This document shows, one piece after another, positions 15,609 to 25,353 of a stretch of 64,000 nucleotides of DNA. Each line of letters begins with the position of its first letter. Positions within the stretch are counted from its first letter, which is position 1. The position numbers and the translations under genes are program-made. Source of the DNA: Saccharopolyspora_D taberi (GTDB lineage Bacteria > Actinomycetota > Actinomycetes > Mycobacteriales > Pseudonocardiaceae); assembly GCF_039534165.1 (NCBI RefSeq), contig NZ_BAAAUX010000014.1, positions 434,001 through 498,000 of the forward strand, written 5' to 3'. The notes beneath the pieces were generated by a model, which was given only the letters and a program-made list of their open reading frames with translations, was not told the origin of the DNA and did no database searches.

Positions 15609-16427
15609 GTGGTGACAGCACATGACTTCGCTCTGACCGCCTTCCGCGCCCGCTGCGGTGATCACAACGATCTCGCCATGCGAGGATCGGCGGCCGTCGC
15701 CGCCGGGCTTTCGCGGCGCCTGGGAATTCCGGTCGAGCAGGTCGGTTCGCCCGAGCCCGCGCTCAACGCCGGCTGGAAGACCGAACTCGACGCGGCACTG
15801 CCCGCGTTGCGCGAACTGGCCGACACCTACGAGCGCCTGTTCCGCACTGGACGCACGCCGCTGACCGCGATGGGCCGTTGCAGCGCCGCGCTCGCGACCC
15901 TGCCCGTGGTCGCCAGGCACCGGCCGGACGCGTGCGTGGTCTGGTTCGACGCGCACGCCGACCTCAACACCCCCGGCAACACCACGACCGACTTCCTCGG
16001 CGGGATGGCGCTGTCCGGCCCCGCCGGGCTGTGGGACTCCGGGCTCGGCGACGGTCTCCGCCTCGGCAACATCGTGCTCGGCGGCGCTCGGGACATCGAT
16101 CCGCCGGAGCAGCGGCTCATCGACAGCGGCGCCGTCCGGCTGGTCCCGCCGGGCAGCCGCATCGCCGAAGACCTGCGGGCAGCCGTCGCGGGCAGGCCGG
16201 TCTACTTCCACCTCGACTGCGACGTCCTCGAACCGGGCACGGTCCCGACCGACTACCGCGTCCCCGGCGGGCTGTCGCTGACCGACCTGCACGCGGTCTG
16301 CGAGGTGCTGGCCGAGCACGAGCTGGTCGGCGCCCAGATCGCCGAGTTCGAAGCGCCCGAGGACCCGCCTGCCGTGCCGGAACCGCTGCTCGACGCGATC
16401 CGGCCGCTCTGGGACGCGCGCCCGTAG
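15609..16427 (+). CDS. Arginase/ureohydrolase-family protein with Cys at a metal site
   Basis: This 272-aa protein of the ureohydrolase (arginase/agmatinase/formiminoglutamase) fold has Asp114-x-His116-x-Asp118 in WFDAHADLNTP and Asp203-x-Asp205 in HLDCDVLEP. These are the metal-binding blocks. The usual GGDHS motif reads GRCS (89-92), so Cys91 replaces the first metal-ligand His. The mononuclear-Mn enzyme DcsB, which hydrolyses N-hydroxyarginine in D-cycloserine biosynthesis, carries a similar His-to-Cys change, so a non-arginase reaction is possible. Overlapping GTG codons at 15609 and 15612 are both usable starts. It abuts the convergent GDSL hydrolase gene with no gap. Confidence 0.85.
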   Translation: MVTAHDFALTAFRARCGDHNDLAMRGSAAVAAGLSRRLGIPVEQVGSPEPALNAGWKTELDAALPALRELADTYERLFRTGRTPLTAMGRCSAALATLPVVARHRPDACVVWFDAHADLNTPGNTTTDFLGGMALSGPAGLWDSGLGDGLRLGNIVLGGARDIDPPEQRLIDSGAVRLVPPGSRIAEDLRAAVAGRPVYFHLDCDVLEPGTVPTDYRVPGGLSLTDLHAVCEVLAEHELVGAQIAEFEAPEDPPAVPEPLLDAIRPLWDARP

Positions 16428-17201
16428 TCACGTCCGGGCCGGTACCACGGGGGTGAGAGCGGGGCGTTTGGCCACCGGGCGGGCTCCGGACGTCCGCCCG
16501 AGCAGGTTCCTCCCGAGCCAGGGCGCGACGAAGGTCGCGAGCCACTTCAGCTCGGTTCCGGCGTGCTGCCACCGCGACCGCGGTGGCAGGGGCGGCAGCG
16601 GCGTGGTCCAGCCGTCGTCGCTGCCCGGCACGCCCAGCGCGTGCGCCACCGCCGCCGCGAAACGGGCGTGCCCCTCGGCGTTGGCGTGCAGGCGGTCGAC
16701 GCAGTACAGCCGCTGATCGGCCACCGCCGGGTGCGGGAACGCGTCGACGAGCGTGGCTCCCCAGCGGCGGGCGGCGCGCCGGATCCCGGCGTTGAGCGCG
16801 ATCACCCTGGGCACCAGGTAGCGCGCGACCGGCATGATCCGGCCGATGTCGGGGTAGGTCATGGCGACCACGTGCGCGCCCGCGTAGGTCAGCTCGCCGA
16901 ACATCGCGTCCAGGTCGGCGGCGACCCGGGCGACGTCGGCCCGTGGCCGCAGCAGGTCGTTCATCCCGGCGCAGACGGTGACCAGGTCCGGCCGCAGCAC
17001 CAGCGCCGCCGGGACCTGCTCGGCGCGGACCTGGCTCGCCAGCCTCCCGCGCACGGCGAGGTTCGCGTACCGCAGGTCCGGTCGCACCTCGGCCAGCCGC
17101 TCGGCGAGCCGGTCCGCCCAGCCCCGCAGCGCGCCCCCCGGACCGATGTCGTAGAGCCCTTCGGTCTGGCTGTCGCCGACCGCGACGTAGCGCTGGAACA
17201 T
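16428..17201 (-). CDS. SGNH/GDSL-type hydrolase
   Basis: This is a 257-aa SGNH hydrolase. Block I is AVGDSQTEG with the nucleophile Ser11, block III is CAGMND with Asn81, and block V is DRLHANAEGH with Asp169 and His172. It should therefore be an active esterase or lipase-like enzyme. There is no signal peptide; the mature-looking start MFQRYVAVGDS at 17201 was chosen over a 17-residue upstream extension containing MDTKNFWSC. The basic C-terminal tail is variable. An A5T5 tract at 17234-17243 upstream is AT-rich and may belong to its promoter. Confidence 0.9.
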   Translation of the reverse strand: MFQRYVAVGDSQTEGLYDIGPGGALRGWADRLAERLAEVRPDLRYANLAVRGRLASQVRAEQVPAALVLRPDLVTVCAGMNDLLRPRADVARVAADLDAMFGELTYAGAHVVAMTYPDIGRIMPVARYLVPRVIALNAGIRRAARRWGATLVDAFPHPAVADQRLYCVDRLHANAEGHARFAAAVAHALGVPGSDDGWTTPLPPLPPRSRWQHAGTELKWLATFVAPWLGRNLLGRTSGARPVAKRPALTPVVPART

Positions 17202-17338
17202 GGCGATCTGTCTAGCACAGGCCGAGCATGACCAAAAATTTTTAGTATCCACAGAGGATTTCCCGGATTCACCTGCGTGGAGCCAGGTTCGGTCTAGGCT
17301 GGACCCGGCAACGACGAGTGCGAGGTGAAGAAGCCGAC

Positions 17339-18745
17339 GTGGACGTGGAGATCGGCGACGGCGCCCTGCGCGGCGCCGAACGGGACGGAATCCGGGTGTT
17401 CAAGGCGGTTCCCTACGCCGCGCCACCCGTCGGCGAGCTCCGGTTCGCCCCACCTCGGCCGCCGGAGCCGTGGCCGGGGGTCCGCGACGCGACCCGGTTC
17501 GGCCCGTCCGCTCCGCAACCGGGCCCGTCCGGTGTCGTCGGGGACGAGAACTGCCTGCACCTCAACATCTACGCGCCCGCCGGCGGCGGTCCGCACCCGG
17601 TGTTCGTGTGGATCCACGGCGGTGGCGCGGTGATCGGCTCCCCCAACGAGTACGACGGCACGATGTTCGCGCGGCACGGCGTGGTCGTGGTGACCGTCGG
17701 GTACCGGCTCGGCGTCCTCGGGCTGCTGCACCTGCCCGAGGTCTTCGGCGGCGGCAACTTCTCGTTGCTCGACCAGGTCGCGGCGCTGCGCTGGGTTCGG
17801 GACAACATCGCCGCGTTCGGCGGCGACCCGGAGCGGGTCACCGTCGGCGGGGAGTCCAACGGCGGGCGCACGGTCGGGACGCTGCTGGCGGCACCGGCCG
17901 CGCGCGGCCTGTTCCAGCGCGCGATCGTGCAGAGCGGGACCGGGGTCGGAGTCGTCGTCGGCACCCCGGAGGAGGCCGCGACGACTGCCGACGCGGTGCT
18001 GGCCGAGCTCGGCACCGACGCCGGGAGCCTCCGCGACGTCCCCGTGCGGCGGATCATCGAGGCGCAGTCGGCGGTGTCGGCGGCCTCGCCGATCGCGGTG
18101 CCGTACCAGGTCGTGGTCGACGGCACGACGCTGCCGCGGCGGCCGATCGACGCGGTCGCCGCCGGAGCGGCCCGCGATGTCGCGCTGCTGATCGGGCACA
18201 ACCACGACGAGCAGGACCTGTTCGCCGCGCTCGCCGGCGTCACCGGGTTCCGCACCGACAACTCGATGACCGTCGACGCCGCCACGACCGCCGCGGCCAC
18301 CGCCGCCTACCGGGAGCTGCTGGCGGACTGGACCGACGAGCAGGTCCGGCGGCACGTCGTGACGTCGTCGGAGTGGTGGCTGCCCGCGATCCGGTTCGCC
18401 GAGGCGCACCTGGCAGGCGGCGGGCGGGCGTGGATGTACCGGCTGGACTGGCGGATCGCGCCGCGCGGTGAGGGCATGGGCGCCCCGCACACCCTGGACC
18501 TGCCGTTCGTGTTCGGCAGGGTCACGCCCCGGCTGCGCGCCGTGCTCGGCAGGCTTGACTCGGATCGGGCGAAGGCGGTCACCCGGGCCATGCACTCCGA
18601 GTGGATCGAGTTCATCGCCGACGGCGAGCCCGGCTGGCCCGCCTACGACCGCGCCGAGCGCGCCACCTTCCTGTTCGACGACTCGTGCCGGGTCGTCAGC
18701 GACCCGGACGTCGCGCTGCGGCGGGTGTGGGACGGCCGCATCTGA
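17339..18745 (+). CDS. Carboxylesterase type B family hydrolase
   Basis: This 468-aa carboxylesterase or para-nitrobenzyl-esterase-like protein has an oxyanion hole HGGG (residues 93-96) and a nucleophile elbow GGESNGG with Ser173. A GAPHTLDLPFVFG region near residue 390 supplies the catalytic His. It has no signal peptide, so it should be cytoplasmic. The GTG at 17339 is supported by GAGGTGAAG 8 nt upstream; an upstream GTG at 17318 would lack this spacing. The substrate range of such enzymes is wide. A strong hairpin 4 bp beyond the stop probably ends its transcript. Confidence 0.88.
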   Translation: MDVEIGDGALRGAERDGIRVFKAVPYAAPPVGELRFAPPRPPEPWPGVRDATRFGPSAPQPGPSGVVGDENCLHLNIYAPAGGGPHPVFVWIHGGGAVIGSPNEYDGTMFARHGVVVVTVGYRLGVLGLLHLPEVFGGGNFSLLDQVAALRWVRDNIAAFGGDPERVTVGGESNGGRTVGTLLAAPAARGLFQRAIVQSGTGVGVVVGTPEEAATTADAVLAELGTDAGSLRDVPVRRIIEAQSAVSAASPIAVPYQVVVDGTTLPRRPIDAVAAGAARDVALLIGHNHDEQDLFAALAGVTGFRTDNSMTVDAATTAAATAAYRELLADWTDEQVRRHVVTSSEWWLPAIRFAEAHLAGGGRAWMYRLDWRIAPRGEGMGAPHTLDLPFVFGRVTPRLRAVLGRLDSDRAKAVTRAMHSEWIEFIADGEPGWPAYDRAERATFLFDDSCRVVSDPDVALRRVWDGRI

Positions 18746-18748
18746 CGA

Positions 18749-18770
18749 GGTCCGGTTCAAATCCCGGACC
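18749..18770 (+). terminator. Hairpin terminator after carboxylesterase gene
   Basis: GGTCCGG, an 8-nt loop TTCAAATC and CCGGACC form a perfect 7-bp stem starting 4 nt after the TGA of the esterase. No U-tract follows, as is common in actinomycetes. Confidence 0.6.
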
Positions 18771-18781
18771 CACTGTTGTAA

Positions 18782-18796
18782 TCGTATGACCATTGA
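18782..18796. promoter_or_regulatory. Predicted operator upstream of gntP
   Basis: TCGTATGACCATTGA lies 38 bp before the gntP GTG and matches 14 of 15 bases of the copy between the GntR regulator and gntK. TCGTATGAC-ATTGA is the shared sequence. It is most simply the operator of the GntR/FadR-type regulator. Confidence 0.55.
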
Positions 18797-18834
18797 GGCA
18801 GAGTGTCCGCACACTCAACGTCGAGGAGCCTCAC

Positions 18835-20214
<1,380 letters not shown>

Positions 20215-20245
20215 GACCGTGGCCGCCCGGACCAGCGGTGCGCGG

Positions 20246-20953
20246 TCAGCGGAGCTCGGGATCGGCCACCGCGGCCACCACCTCGGCGACGATGCCGCGC
20301 ATCGCCACCTCGGCCACCTCGGCGTCGCCCGCCGCGATCGAGGACGCGACCAGGGCGTGCAGCCGCAGCGCCTTCTCCTCCGGCGTGGGCGGCATGAGGT
20401 GGTGCACGGTGCGGCCGGTCAGCACCTCGGCGACGACGTCGGACAGCCCGGCGAACATCTCGTTGCCGGAGGCCAGCAGCACCAGCCCGTGGAACTCGAT
20501 GTCGAGGTCGAGGAACTTGTCCAGCTCGCCTGCCCGGCCGGTGGCGTCGAGCCGCCTGCCGACCTCGGCGAGGCGGGCGCGCTGGTCGTCGGTGGCGTTG
20601 ACCGCGGCCTGGGCCGCGGCGGCCGGTTCGACCGCGGCGCGCAGGGCGGTCAGCGACCGCAGCTGCGCGTCGCGGCCCCGGCCCGCCAGGCGCCAGCGGA
20701 TCAGCTGCGGGTCGAAGACGTTCCAGCGCTCGGTGGGGGTGACCGTGACGCCGGTGCGCGGCCGGGTCACCACGAGCTGGATCGACTCCAGCACCCGGAC
20801 CGCCTCGCGGGCGACCGTCCGGGAAACGCCGAACTGCTGCTCGATGCGCTCCAGGGTGAGAACGTCGCCGGGGCGGTACTCACCGCCCGCGATGGCCGGG
20901 CCGAGCACGCCGAGGACCCGGTCGTGCAGGGTCTGTCGGTCCGGGACCGCCAT
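20246..20953 (-). CDS. GntR/FadR family transcriptional regulator
   Basis: This is a 235-aa regulator. An N-terminal winged helix (QFGVSRTVAREAVRVLESIQ) precedes a FadR-like all-helical ligand domain with DLDIEFHGLVLLASGNEMF. The ATG at 20953 starts MAVPDRQTLHD with a GGGAGGGG site upstream. It is divergent from gntK, convergent with gntP, and flanked by the conserved operator at 20976. I infer repression of gntP and gntK, relieved by gluconate or 6-phosphogluconate. Confidence 0.93.
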   Translation of the reverse strand: MAVPDRQTLHDRVLGVLGPAIAGGEYRPGDVLTLERIEQQFGVSRTVAREAVRVLESIQLVVTRPRTGVTVTPTERWNVFDPQLIRWRLAGRGRDAQLRSLTALRAAVEPAAAAQAAVNATDDQRARLAEVGRRLDATGRAGELDKFLDLDIEFHGLVLLASGNEMFAGLSDVVAEVLTGRTVHHLMPPTPEEKALRLHALVASSIAAGDAEVAEVAMRGIVAEVVAAVADPELR

Positions 20954-20975
20954 CACCGGCACCCCTCCCCCTGAT

Positions 20976-20990
20976 TCGTATGACGATTGA
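20976..20990. promoter_or_regulatory. Predicted operator between gntR-type gene and gntK
   Basis: TCGTATGACGATTGA contains the short inverted repeat TCGT-ATG-ACGA. It lies in the divergent gap 23 bp from the regulator ATG and 44 bp from the gntK GTG. It matches the gntP-upstream copy at 14 of 15 positions. Confidence 0.55.
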
Positions 20991-21033
20991 AACGCGGATG
21001 TTCCAGACATCCGATCCTAGAAGGGAGAACGGC

Positions 21034-21552
21034 GTGACGACCCAGGTGGTGGTCATGGGTGTGGCCGGTTCCGGCAAGACCACGGTCGCCGAGCTGCTGG
21101 CCGGCCGGGCGGGACTGGAGTTCGTGGAGGCGGACCGGTTCCACTCACCGGAAAACATCGCCAAGATGAGCGCCGGCACTCCGCTGACCGACGCCGACCG
21201 GCTGCCCTGGCTGCGCAGCCTGTCGGAGTGGATGCGCGACCGCCGGGCGGCCGGTTCCGCCACGGTCCTGGCCTGCTCGGCGCTCAAGCGCCCGTACCGC
21301 GACATCCTGCGCGAGCACGCCCCGAACCTGAAGTTCGTGCACCTGCACGGCCCCGAGGAGCTGGTGCTCGCGCGGATGGCGAGCCGCAAGGGGCACTTCA
21401 TGCCGACCGCACTGCTGGACTCGCAGTTCGCCGCTCTGGAACCGCTAGAGGCCGACGAGGACGGCATCACCCTCGACCTGGCCGAGACCCCGGACCAGCT
21501 CGCCGACCGCGCGCTGTCCTGGCTCGGCCTGGCCAGCGACCTGCGAGCCTGA
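21034..21552 (+). CDS. gntK: Gluconokinase
   Basis: The 172-aa kinase has Walker A GVAGSGKT at residues 9-16, the gluconate-binding EADRFHSPENIAKM segment, and CSALKRPYRDIL, matching the GntK/IdnK family. It phosphorylates D-gluconate to 6-phosphogluconate, feeding the pentose phosphate pathway. The GTG at 21034 has AAGGGAGAA upstream; an ATG at 20980 overlapping the operator is rejected. It is divergent from the GntR regulator. Confidence 0.93.
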   Translation: MTTQVVVMGVAGSGKTTVAELLAGRAGLEFVEADRFHSPENIAKMSAGTPLTDADRLPWLRSLSEWMRDRRAAGSATVLACSALKRPYRDILREHAPNLKFVHLHGPEELVLARMASRKGHFMPTALLDSQFAALEPLEADEDGITLDLAETPDQLADRALSWLGLASDLRA

Positions 21553-21618
21553 GCGGTCCGAACGGATTTTCGGCCGATCGTGTCCCACGCGTGATCCGGA
21601 TCCGCCAGGCTGTGGGGC

Positions 21619-21816
21619 ATGGACCGTCAACCCAGCGCCCTGAACGCCGCGGTGGCCGACCTGGAACGCGCACTCGCCGGACGGCCGGCGGAATCGGTGT
21701 CCCCGCGCGACGAGGACACCGGACCGCCCGGGGACGAGCCCACCGAGGACAAGGGCGCTGAGGACAAGGGCACAGGGGACAAGAGCGCTGGGGACGAGCC
21801 CGCAGGAGACGAGTGA
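21619..21816 (+). CDS. Small acidic repeat-containing protein (uncertain)
   Basis: This is a possible 65-aa protein. Its C-terminal half is built of five-residue repeats of the form D-E/K-x3 (for example DKGAE, DKGTG, DKSAG) encoded by 15-bp repeats. The N-terminus (SALNAAVADLERAL) is helical. It is highly acidic and lacks any known motif. The repeat length is a multiple of three, which would keep a frame open by chance, so coding is not certain. It sits between gntK and the convergent LLM oxidoreductase. Confidence 0.4.
   Translation: MDRQPSALNAAVADLERALAGRPAESVSPRDEDTGPPGDEPTEDKGAEDKGTGDKSAGDEPAGDE
21733..21813 (+). repeat. 15-bp tandem repeat, about 5.4 copies
   Basis: Five full units beginning GACGAG or GACAAG (21733, 21748, 21763, 21778, 21793) and a partial sixth are in register at 15 bp. 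They are imperfect, for example GACAAGGGCGCTGAG and GACAAGAGCGCTGGG. The array encodes the repeats of the small acidic frame. Confidence 0.8.
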
Positions 21817-21823
21817 CCGCGGC

Positions 21824-22852
21824 TCAGCGCAGCTGCGGCAGGACCTCGGTCGCGAACAGCTCCAGCGATTCGGCGACCTTGCCGTACGGCAGACCGCCGA
21901 CCTGGACGCCGAAGATCATCACGTCGTGGCCGAAGCGCTCCCGGTACACGCCGATCTTGTCGATGATCTCCTGCGGGCTCCCTGCGAAGAGCCCGCCGCC
22001 TGCGATGTTGCTCTCCAGCGTGTGGCCCGCGGGCTCGTCCCCGATCCCGCCGCGGTCGCGGGTCGGGTCGCGGTCGGCCCACAGGGCCTCGTAGTACGGG
22101 CGCAGGTCGTCGCGCGCCTGTTGCGAGGTCTTGCCGACGAACAGCATGCCGCCGGATCCGACCCGCGCCTGCTTCGGGTCGTGGCCGTAGTGCTCCCAGC
22201 GCTCGCGGTAGTGGTCGACGAGCACGCCGTAGTTCTCCATCGGCTGGATCGCGTTGGCGACGAAGATCGGGTCGCCGTGCTTGGCCGCGAGGTCCGGCGA
22301 GGAGCGGCTGGTCGCGACCCCGTGCCAGATCGGTGGCGGGCTCTGGAGCGGCCGCGGGATGCTGGTGAACGGCTCGTCGATCGTGCGGAACCGCCCGGAG
22401 AACGTCACGTCCTCCTCCCGCCAGAGCCGCCGGAGCAGTTCGTAGTGCTCGGCCAGGAGGTCCCACTGGTGCTCGCGGTCGTAGCCGAACACGGTGTAGG
22501 GGCTGGGCGAGTTCCCCTTGCCCACCACCAGTTCCAGCCGCCCGTGCGAGAGGTGGTCGAGCGTGGCGTAGTCCTCGGCGACCCGCACCGGGTCCAGAGT
22601 GCTCAGCAGCGTCACCGTGGTGATGAGCCGGATCCGGCTGGTCCGCGCGGCGATCGCGGACAGCACCACGGGCGGCGCGCTGGCCACGAATCGTCCGGCG
22701 TGGTGTTCGCCGAACCCGAAGTAGTCCAGGCCGAGTTCCTCGGACAGCGTCGCCAGCCGGACGACGTCGTCGAAGTACTCGGTGGTCGTCAGCTTCCGGC
22801 CGCTGACCGGATCCGGTTCGGTACTGCCCAGGCTGAGGATGCCGAGCTGCAT
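21824..22852 (-). CDS. LLM class flavin-dependent oxidoreductase
   Basis: This 342-aa luciferase-like monooxygenase has a bacterial luciferase (beta/alpha)8 barrel. Examples are LDYFGFGEHHAGRF at about residue 40, RIRLITTVTLLSTLDPVRVAEDYATLDHLS-type strands and SHGRLELVVGKGN. These bind FMN-H2 (or F420-H2 in some actinobacteria) and oxygenate small substrates. The ATG at 22852 has GAAGGTGG upstream. It is divergent from a BisC-type molybdoenzyme, so involvement in sulfur or alkane-sulfonate chemistry is a reasonable guess. The substrate is unknown. Confidence 0.9.
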   Translation of the reverse strand: MQLGILSLGSTEPDPVSGRKLTTTEYFDDVVRLATLSEELGLDYFGFGEHHAGRFVASAPPVVLSAIAARTSRIRLITTVTLLSTLDPVRVAEDYATLDHLSHGRLELVVGKGNSPSPYTVFGYDREHQWDLLAEHYELLRRLWREEDVTFSGRFRTIDEPFTSIPRPLQSPPPIWHGVATSRSSPDLAAKHGDPIFVANAIQPMENYGVLVDHYRERWEHYGHDPKQARVGSGGMLFVGKTSQQARDDLRPYYEALWADRDPTRDRGGIGDEPAGHTLESNIAGGGLFAGSPQEIIDKIGVYRERFGHDVMIFGVQVGGLPYGKVAESLELFATEVLPQLR

Positions 22853-22920
22853 CGCGCCACCTTCTCGATCGGAGTGGAGCTCAGGACGGACGGGGCCGGC
22901 GGTTAGGTCAACGCACGAGA

Positions 22921-22936
22921 GGTTTCAATTGGAACC
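22921..22936. promoter_or_regulatory. Possible operator in LLM/BisC divergent gap
   Basis: GGTTTCAATTGGAACC is a 16-bp near-perfect palindrome (one T/G mismatch pair), unusually AT-rich for this region. It lies between the divergent LLM oxidoreductase and molybdoenzyme genes. No local regulator gene is obvious. Confidence 0.4.
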
Positions 22937-23085
22937 GACCCGCAGCGCCGAACGTAACCAGCGCCCCACGCACCGTCAACGAGTCCACAGTGGAATCCCA
23001 CGATGTGCGATGGCACCTGGCTCACCAGGGGGAATCCGGGCGACACTGGCCGTCCCCCAACGGAAACCGAACGCAGGAGCCGACC

Positions 23086-25353
23086 ATGAGCTGGTCCCCG
23101 ACGACCTCGCACTGGGGCGCCCACCGCGCCCGCGCGGCCACCGGCGGGACGGTCGAGGTCACCGGCCACCCCGACGACCCCGCTCCGGCCGACCTGCTGC
23201 GCAACGCCGACGCCGTCGCGCATCCGACGCGCGTGCGCGCGCCCGCGGTCCGGCGGGGCTGGCTGGAGGGCGGCGGGGTCCGGGGATCCGACGAGTTCGT
23301 CGAGGTCGGCTGGGACACCGCGCTCGACCTGGTCGCCGAGCAGCTGCGCCGGACACCGAACGAGGCGGTCTTCGCCGGTTCCTACGGCTGGGCCAGCGCG
23401 GGCCGGTTCCACCACGCCCAGAGCCAGCTGCGCCGGTTCCTCAACACCATCGGGGGCTGCACCACGTCCCGCAACACCTACAGCACGGGAACGTCCGAGG
23501 TACTGCTGCCCCACCTCGTGGGCGACGCCGACATCGTGATGCGCCACTGCGACACCTGGGACACGGTCCGCGAGCACACCGACCTCGTGGTCGCTTTCGG
23601 CGGGCTGTCGGCCAAGAACCTGTCGGTCACGCCCGGTGGGCTGACCCGGCACTCCAGCGCGGTCGCGGTCGGGTCGCTGACCGGTTCGGGCGTGGAGCTG
23701 GCCGTGATCAGCCCGCTGGCCGACGACGGACCGCCCGGCGCGCGCTGGTATCCGGTCACGCCCGCCACCGACGTCGCGCTGATGCTCGGCCTCGCGCACA
23801 CGCTGCTGGCCGAGGACCTGCACGACCGCGAGTTCCTGACCACCCGCTGCACGGGCTTCGACGTCTTCGCCGAGTACCTGCGAGGAATGCGCGACGGAGT
23901 CGCCAAAACCGCGGACTGGGCGGCCGGGATCTGCGGGCTGCCCGCCGACGACATCCGCGCCCTGGCCCGGCGGATGGCCGCGGGCCGCACGCTGGTGACG
24001 GTCTCGTGGTCGCTGCAACGCATCCGCCACGGCGAGCAGCCGGTGTGGGCGGGCCTGGCGCTGGCGGCGATGCTCGGGCAGATCGGGCTTCCCGGCGGCG
24101 GTTTCGCCCACGGTTACGGGTCGATGGGCGACATCGGCGAGGCCGGACCGCTGCGGCAGTTGCCGACGCTGCCGCAGGGCCGCAATCCGGTGTCGTCGTT
24201 CATCCCGGTCGCCAAGGTCGCCGACATGCTGCTGCACCCCGGGCAGGAGTACGACTACGACGGGCAACGGCGCACCTTCCCGGAGATCCGGCTCGTCTAC
24301 TGGGCGGGCGGCAACCCGTTCCACCACCACCAGGACCTCAACCGGTTGCGGCGCGCGTTCGCCGTGCCGGAGACGATCGTCGTCCACGAACCGCACTGGA
24401 CGGCCACCGCGCGGCACGCCGACATCGTCCTGCCGGTGACCACGACGCTGGAACGCGAGGACATCGGAGCGGGCCGCCGCGACACGCATCTGACCGCGAT
24501 GCACCGGATTCTCGACCCCGTCGGGCAGGCGCGCGACGACCACGACATCTTCCTCGGCCTGGCCGAACGGCTCGGCACGGCCGAGGAGTTCACCGAGGGC
24601 CGCAGCAAGCGGCAGTGGCTGGAGCACCTGTACTCGCGCTGGCGCGCGGACCTGGCGGCCGAAGGCCACGATCTCCCGGAGTTCGCCGAGTTCTGGGCCG
24701 CCGGGCAACTCCGGATGCCCGCGACGCCACCGCGACGCCCGCTCGCGGCCTTCCGCCGGGGCGAACCGCTCGCCACGCCGAGCGGGCGGATCGAGCTTTT
24801 CTCCGAGACCATCGCCGGGTTCGGCTACCCGGACTGCCCCGGCCACCCCACCTGGCTCGCGCCCGAGATCTCCGACCGGTGGCCGCTCCGGCTGATCGCG
24901 CACCAGCCGAGAACCCGCCTGCACAGCCAGGGAGATGTCGGCTCGCTCAGCCAGGAATCCAAAGTGGAGGGACGTGAGCCGGTGCGGATCAACCCGCGCG
25001 ACGCCGCCGAACGGGGCATCGCCGAGGGGGACGTGGTCCGCCTGTTCAACGACCGCGGGGCGTGCCTGGCGGGCGCGCGGCTGTGCGACGACGTCTCTCC
25101 CGGTGTTGTCGTGCTCGCGACCGGCGCCTGGTTCGACCCGCTGGAGGACCCGGCCCAACCCGGCGGCACCCTGTGCGTGCACGGCAATCCCAACGTGCTC
25201 ACCGCTGATGTGCCGACTTCTTCGCTGTCCCAAGGGTGTTCCGGACAGCAGGCGCTGGTCCAGGTGGAACGCCAGCACGGGGAGGCCCCGCCGCTGCGCT
25301 ACCTCGCCCCACCGCGCATCCTGGGCGGTGACGAGCAGTCGGTGGAGGCGTGA
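23086..25353 (+). CDS. Molybdopterin-dependent oxidoreductase, BisC/TMAO-reductase type
   Basis: This 755-aa enzyme of the DMSO-reductase superfamily resembles BisC, TorA and DorA. The N-terminus starts TTSHWGAHRARAA, without an Fe-S CxxC motif and without a Tat signal, so it is likely cytoplasmic. The Mo-ligand serine is in NTYSTGTSEVLLPHLVG (Ser133), following SYGWASAGRFHHAQ, both hallmarks of the biotin-sulfoxide/methionine-sulfoxide-reductase branch. I choose the ATG at 23086 because AGGAG lies 6 nt upstream. It likely reduces a sulfoxide or N-oxide. A 1-bp overlap joins it to the DinB-like gene. Confidence 0.9.
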   Translation: MSWSPTTSHWGAHRARAATGGTVEVTGHPDDPAPADLLRNADAVAHPTRVRAPAVRRGWLEGGGVRGSDEFVEVGWDTALDLVAEQLRRTPNEAVFAGSYGWASAGRFHHAQSQLRRFLNTIGGCTTSRNTYSTGTSEVLLPHLVGDADIVMRHCDTWDTVREHTDLVVAFGGLSAKNLSVTPGGLTRHSSAVAVGSLTGSGVELAVISPLADDGPPGARWYPVTPATDVALMLGLAHTLLAEDLHDREFLTTRCTGFDVFAEYLRGMRDGVAKTADWAAGICGLPADDIRALARRMAAGRTLVTVSWSLQRIRHGEQPVWAGLALAAMLGQIGLPGGGFAHGYGSMGDIGEAGPLRQLPTLPQGRNPVSSFIPVAKVADMLLHPGQEYDYDGQRRTFPEIRLVYWAGGNPFHHHQDLNRLRRAFAVPETIVVHEPHWTATARHADIVLPVTTTLEREDIGAGRRDTHLTAMHRILDPVGQARDDHDIFLGLAERLGTAEEFTEGRSKRQWLEHLYSRWRADLAAEGHDLPEFAEFWAAGQLRMPATPPRRPLAAFRRGEPLATPSGRIELFSETIAGFGYPDCPGHPTWLAPEISDRWPLRLIAHQPRTRLHSQGDVGSLSQESKVEGREPVRINPRDAAERGIAEGDVVRLFNDRGACLAGARLCDDVSPGVVVLATGAWFDPLEDPAQPGGTLCVHGNPNVLTADVPTSSLSQGCSGQQALVQVERQHGEAPPLRYLAPPRILGGDEQSVEA

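Noticed and set aside
17234..17243. AAAAATTTTT as an origin or attachment element
   Set aside because: A single AT-rich tract with no DnaA boxes or integrase; it more likely belongs to the promoter of the GDSL hydrolase gene.
18749..18770. GGTCCGG-TTCAAATC-CCGGACC resembles a tRNA T-arm
   Set aside because: No acceptor, D or anticodon arms are found upstream (that sequence is esterase coding). The perfect 7-bp stem right after a stop codon fits a terminator better.
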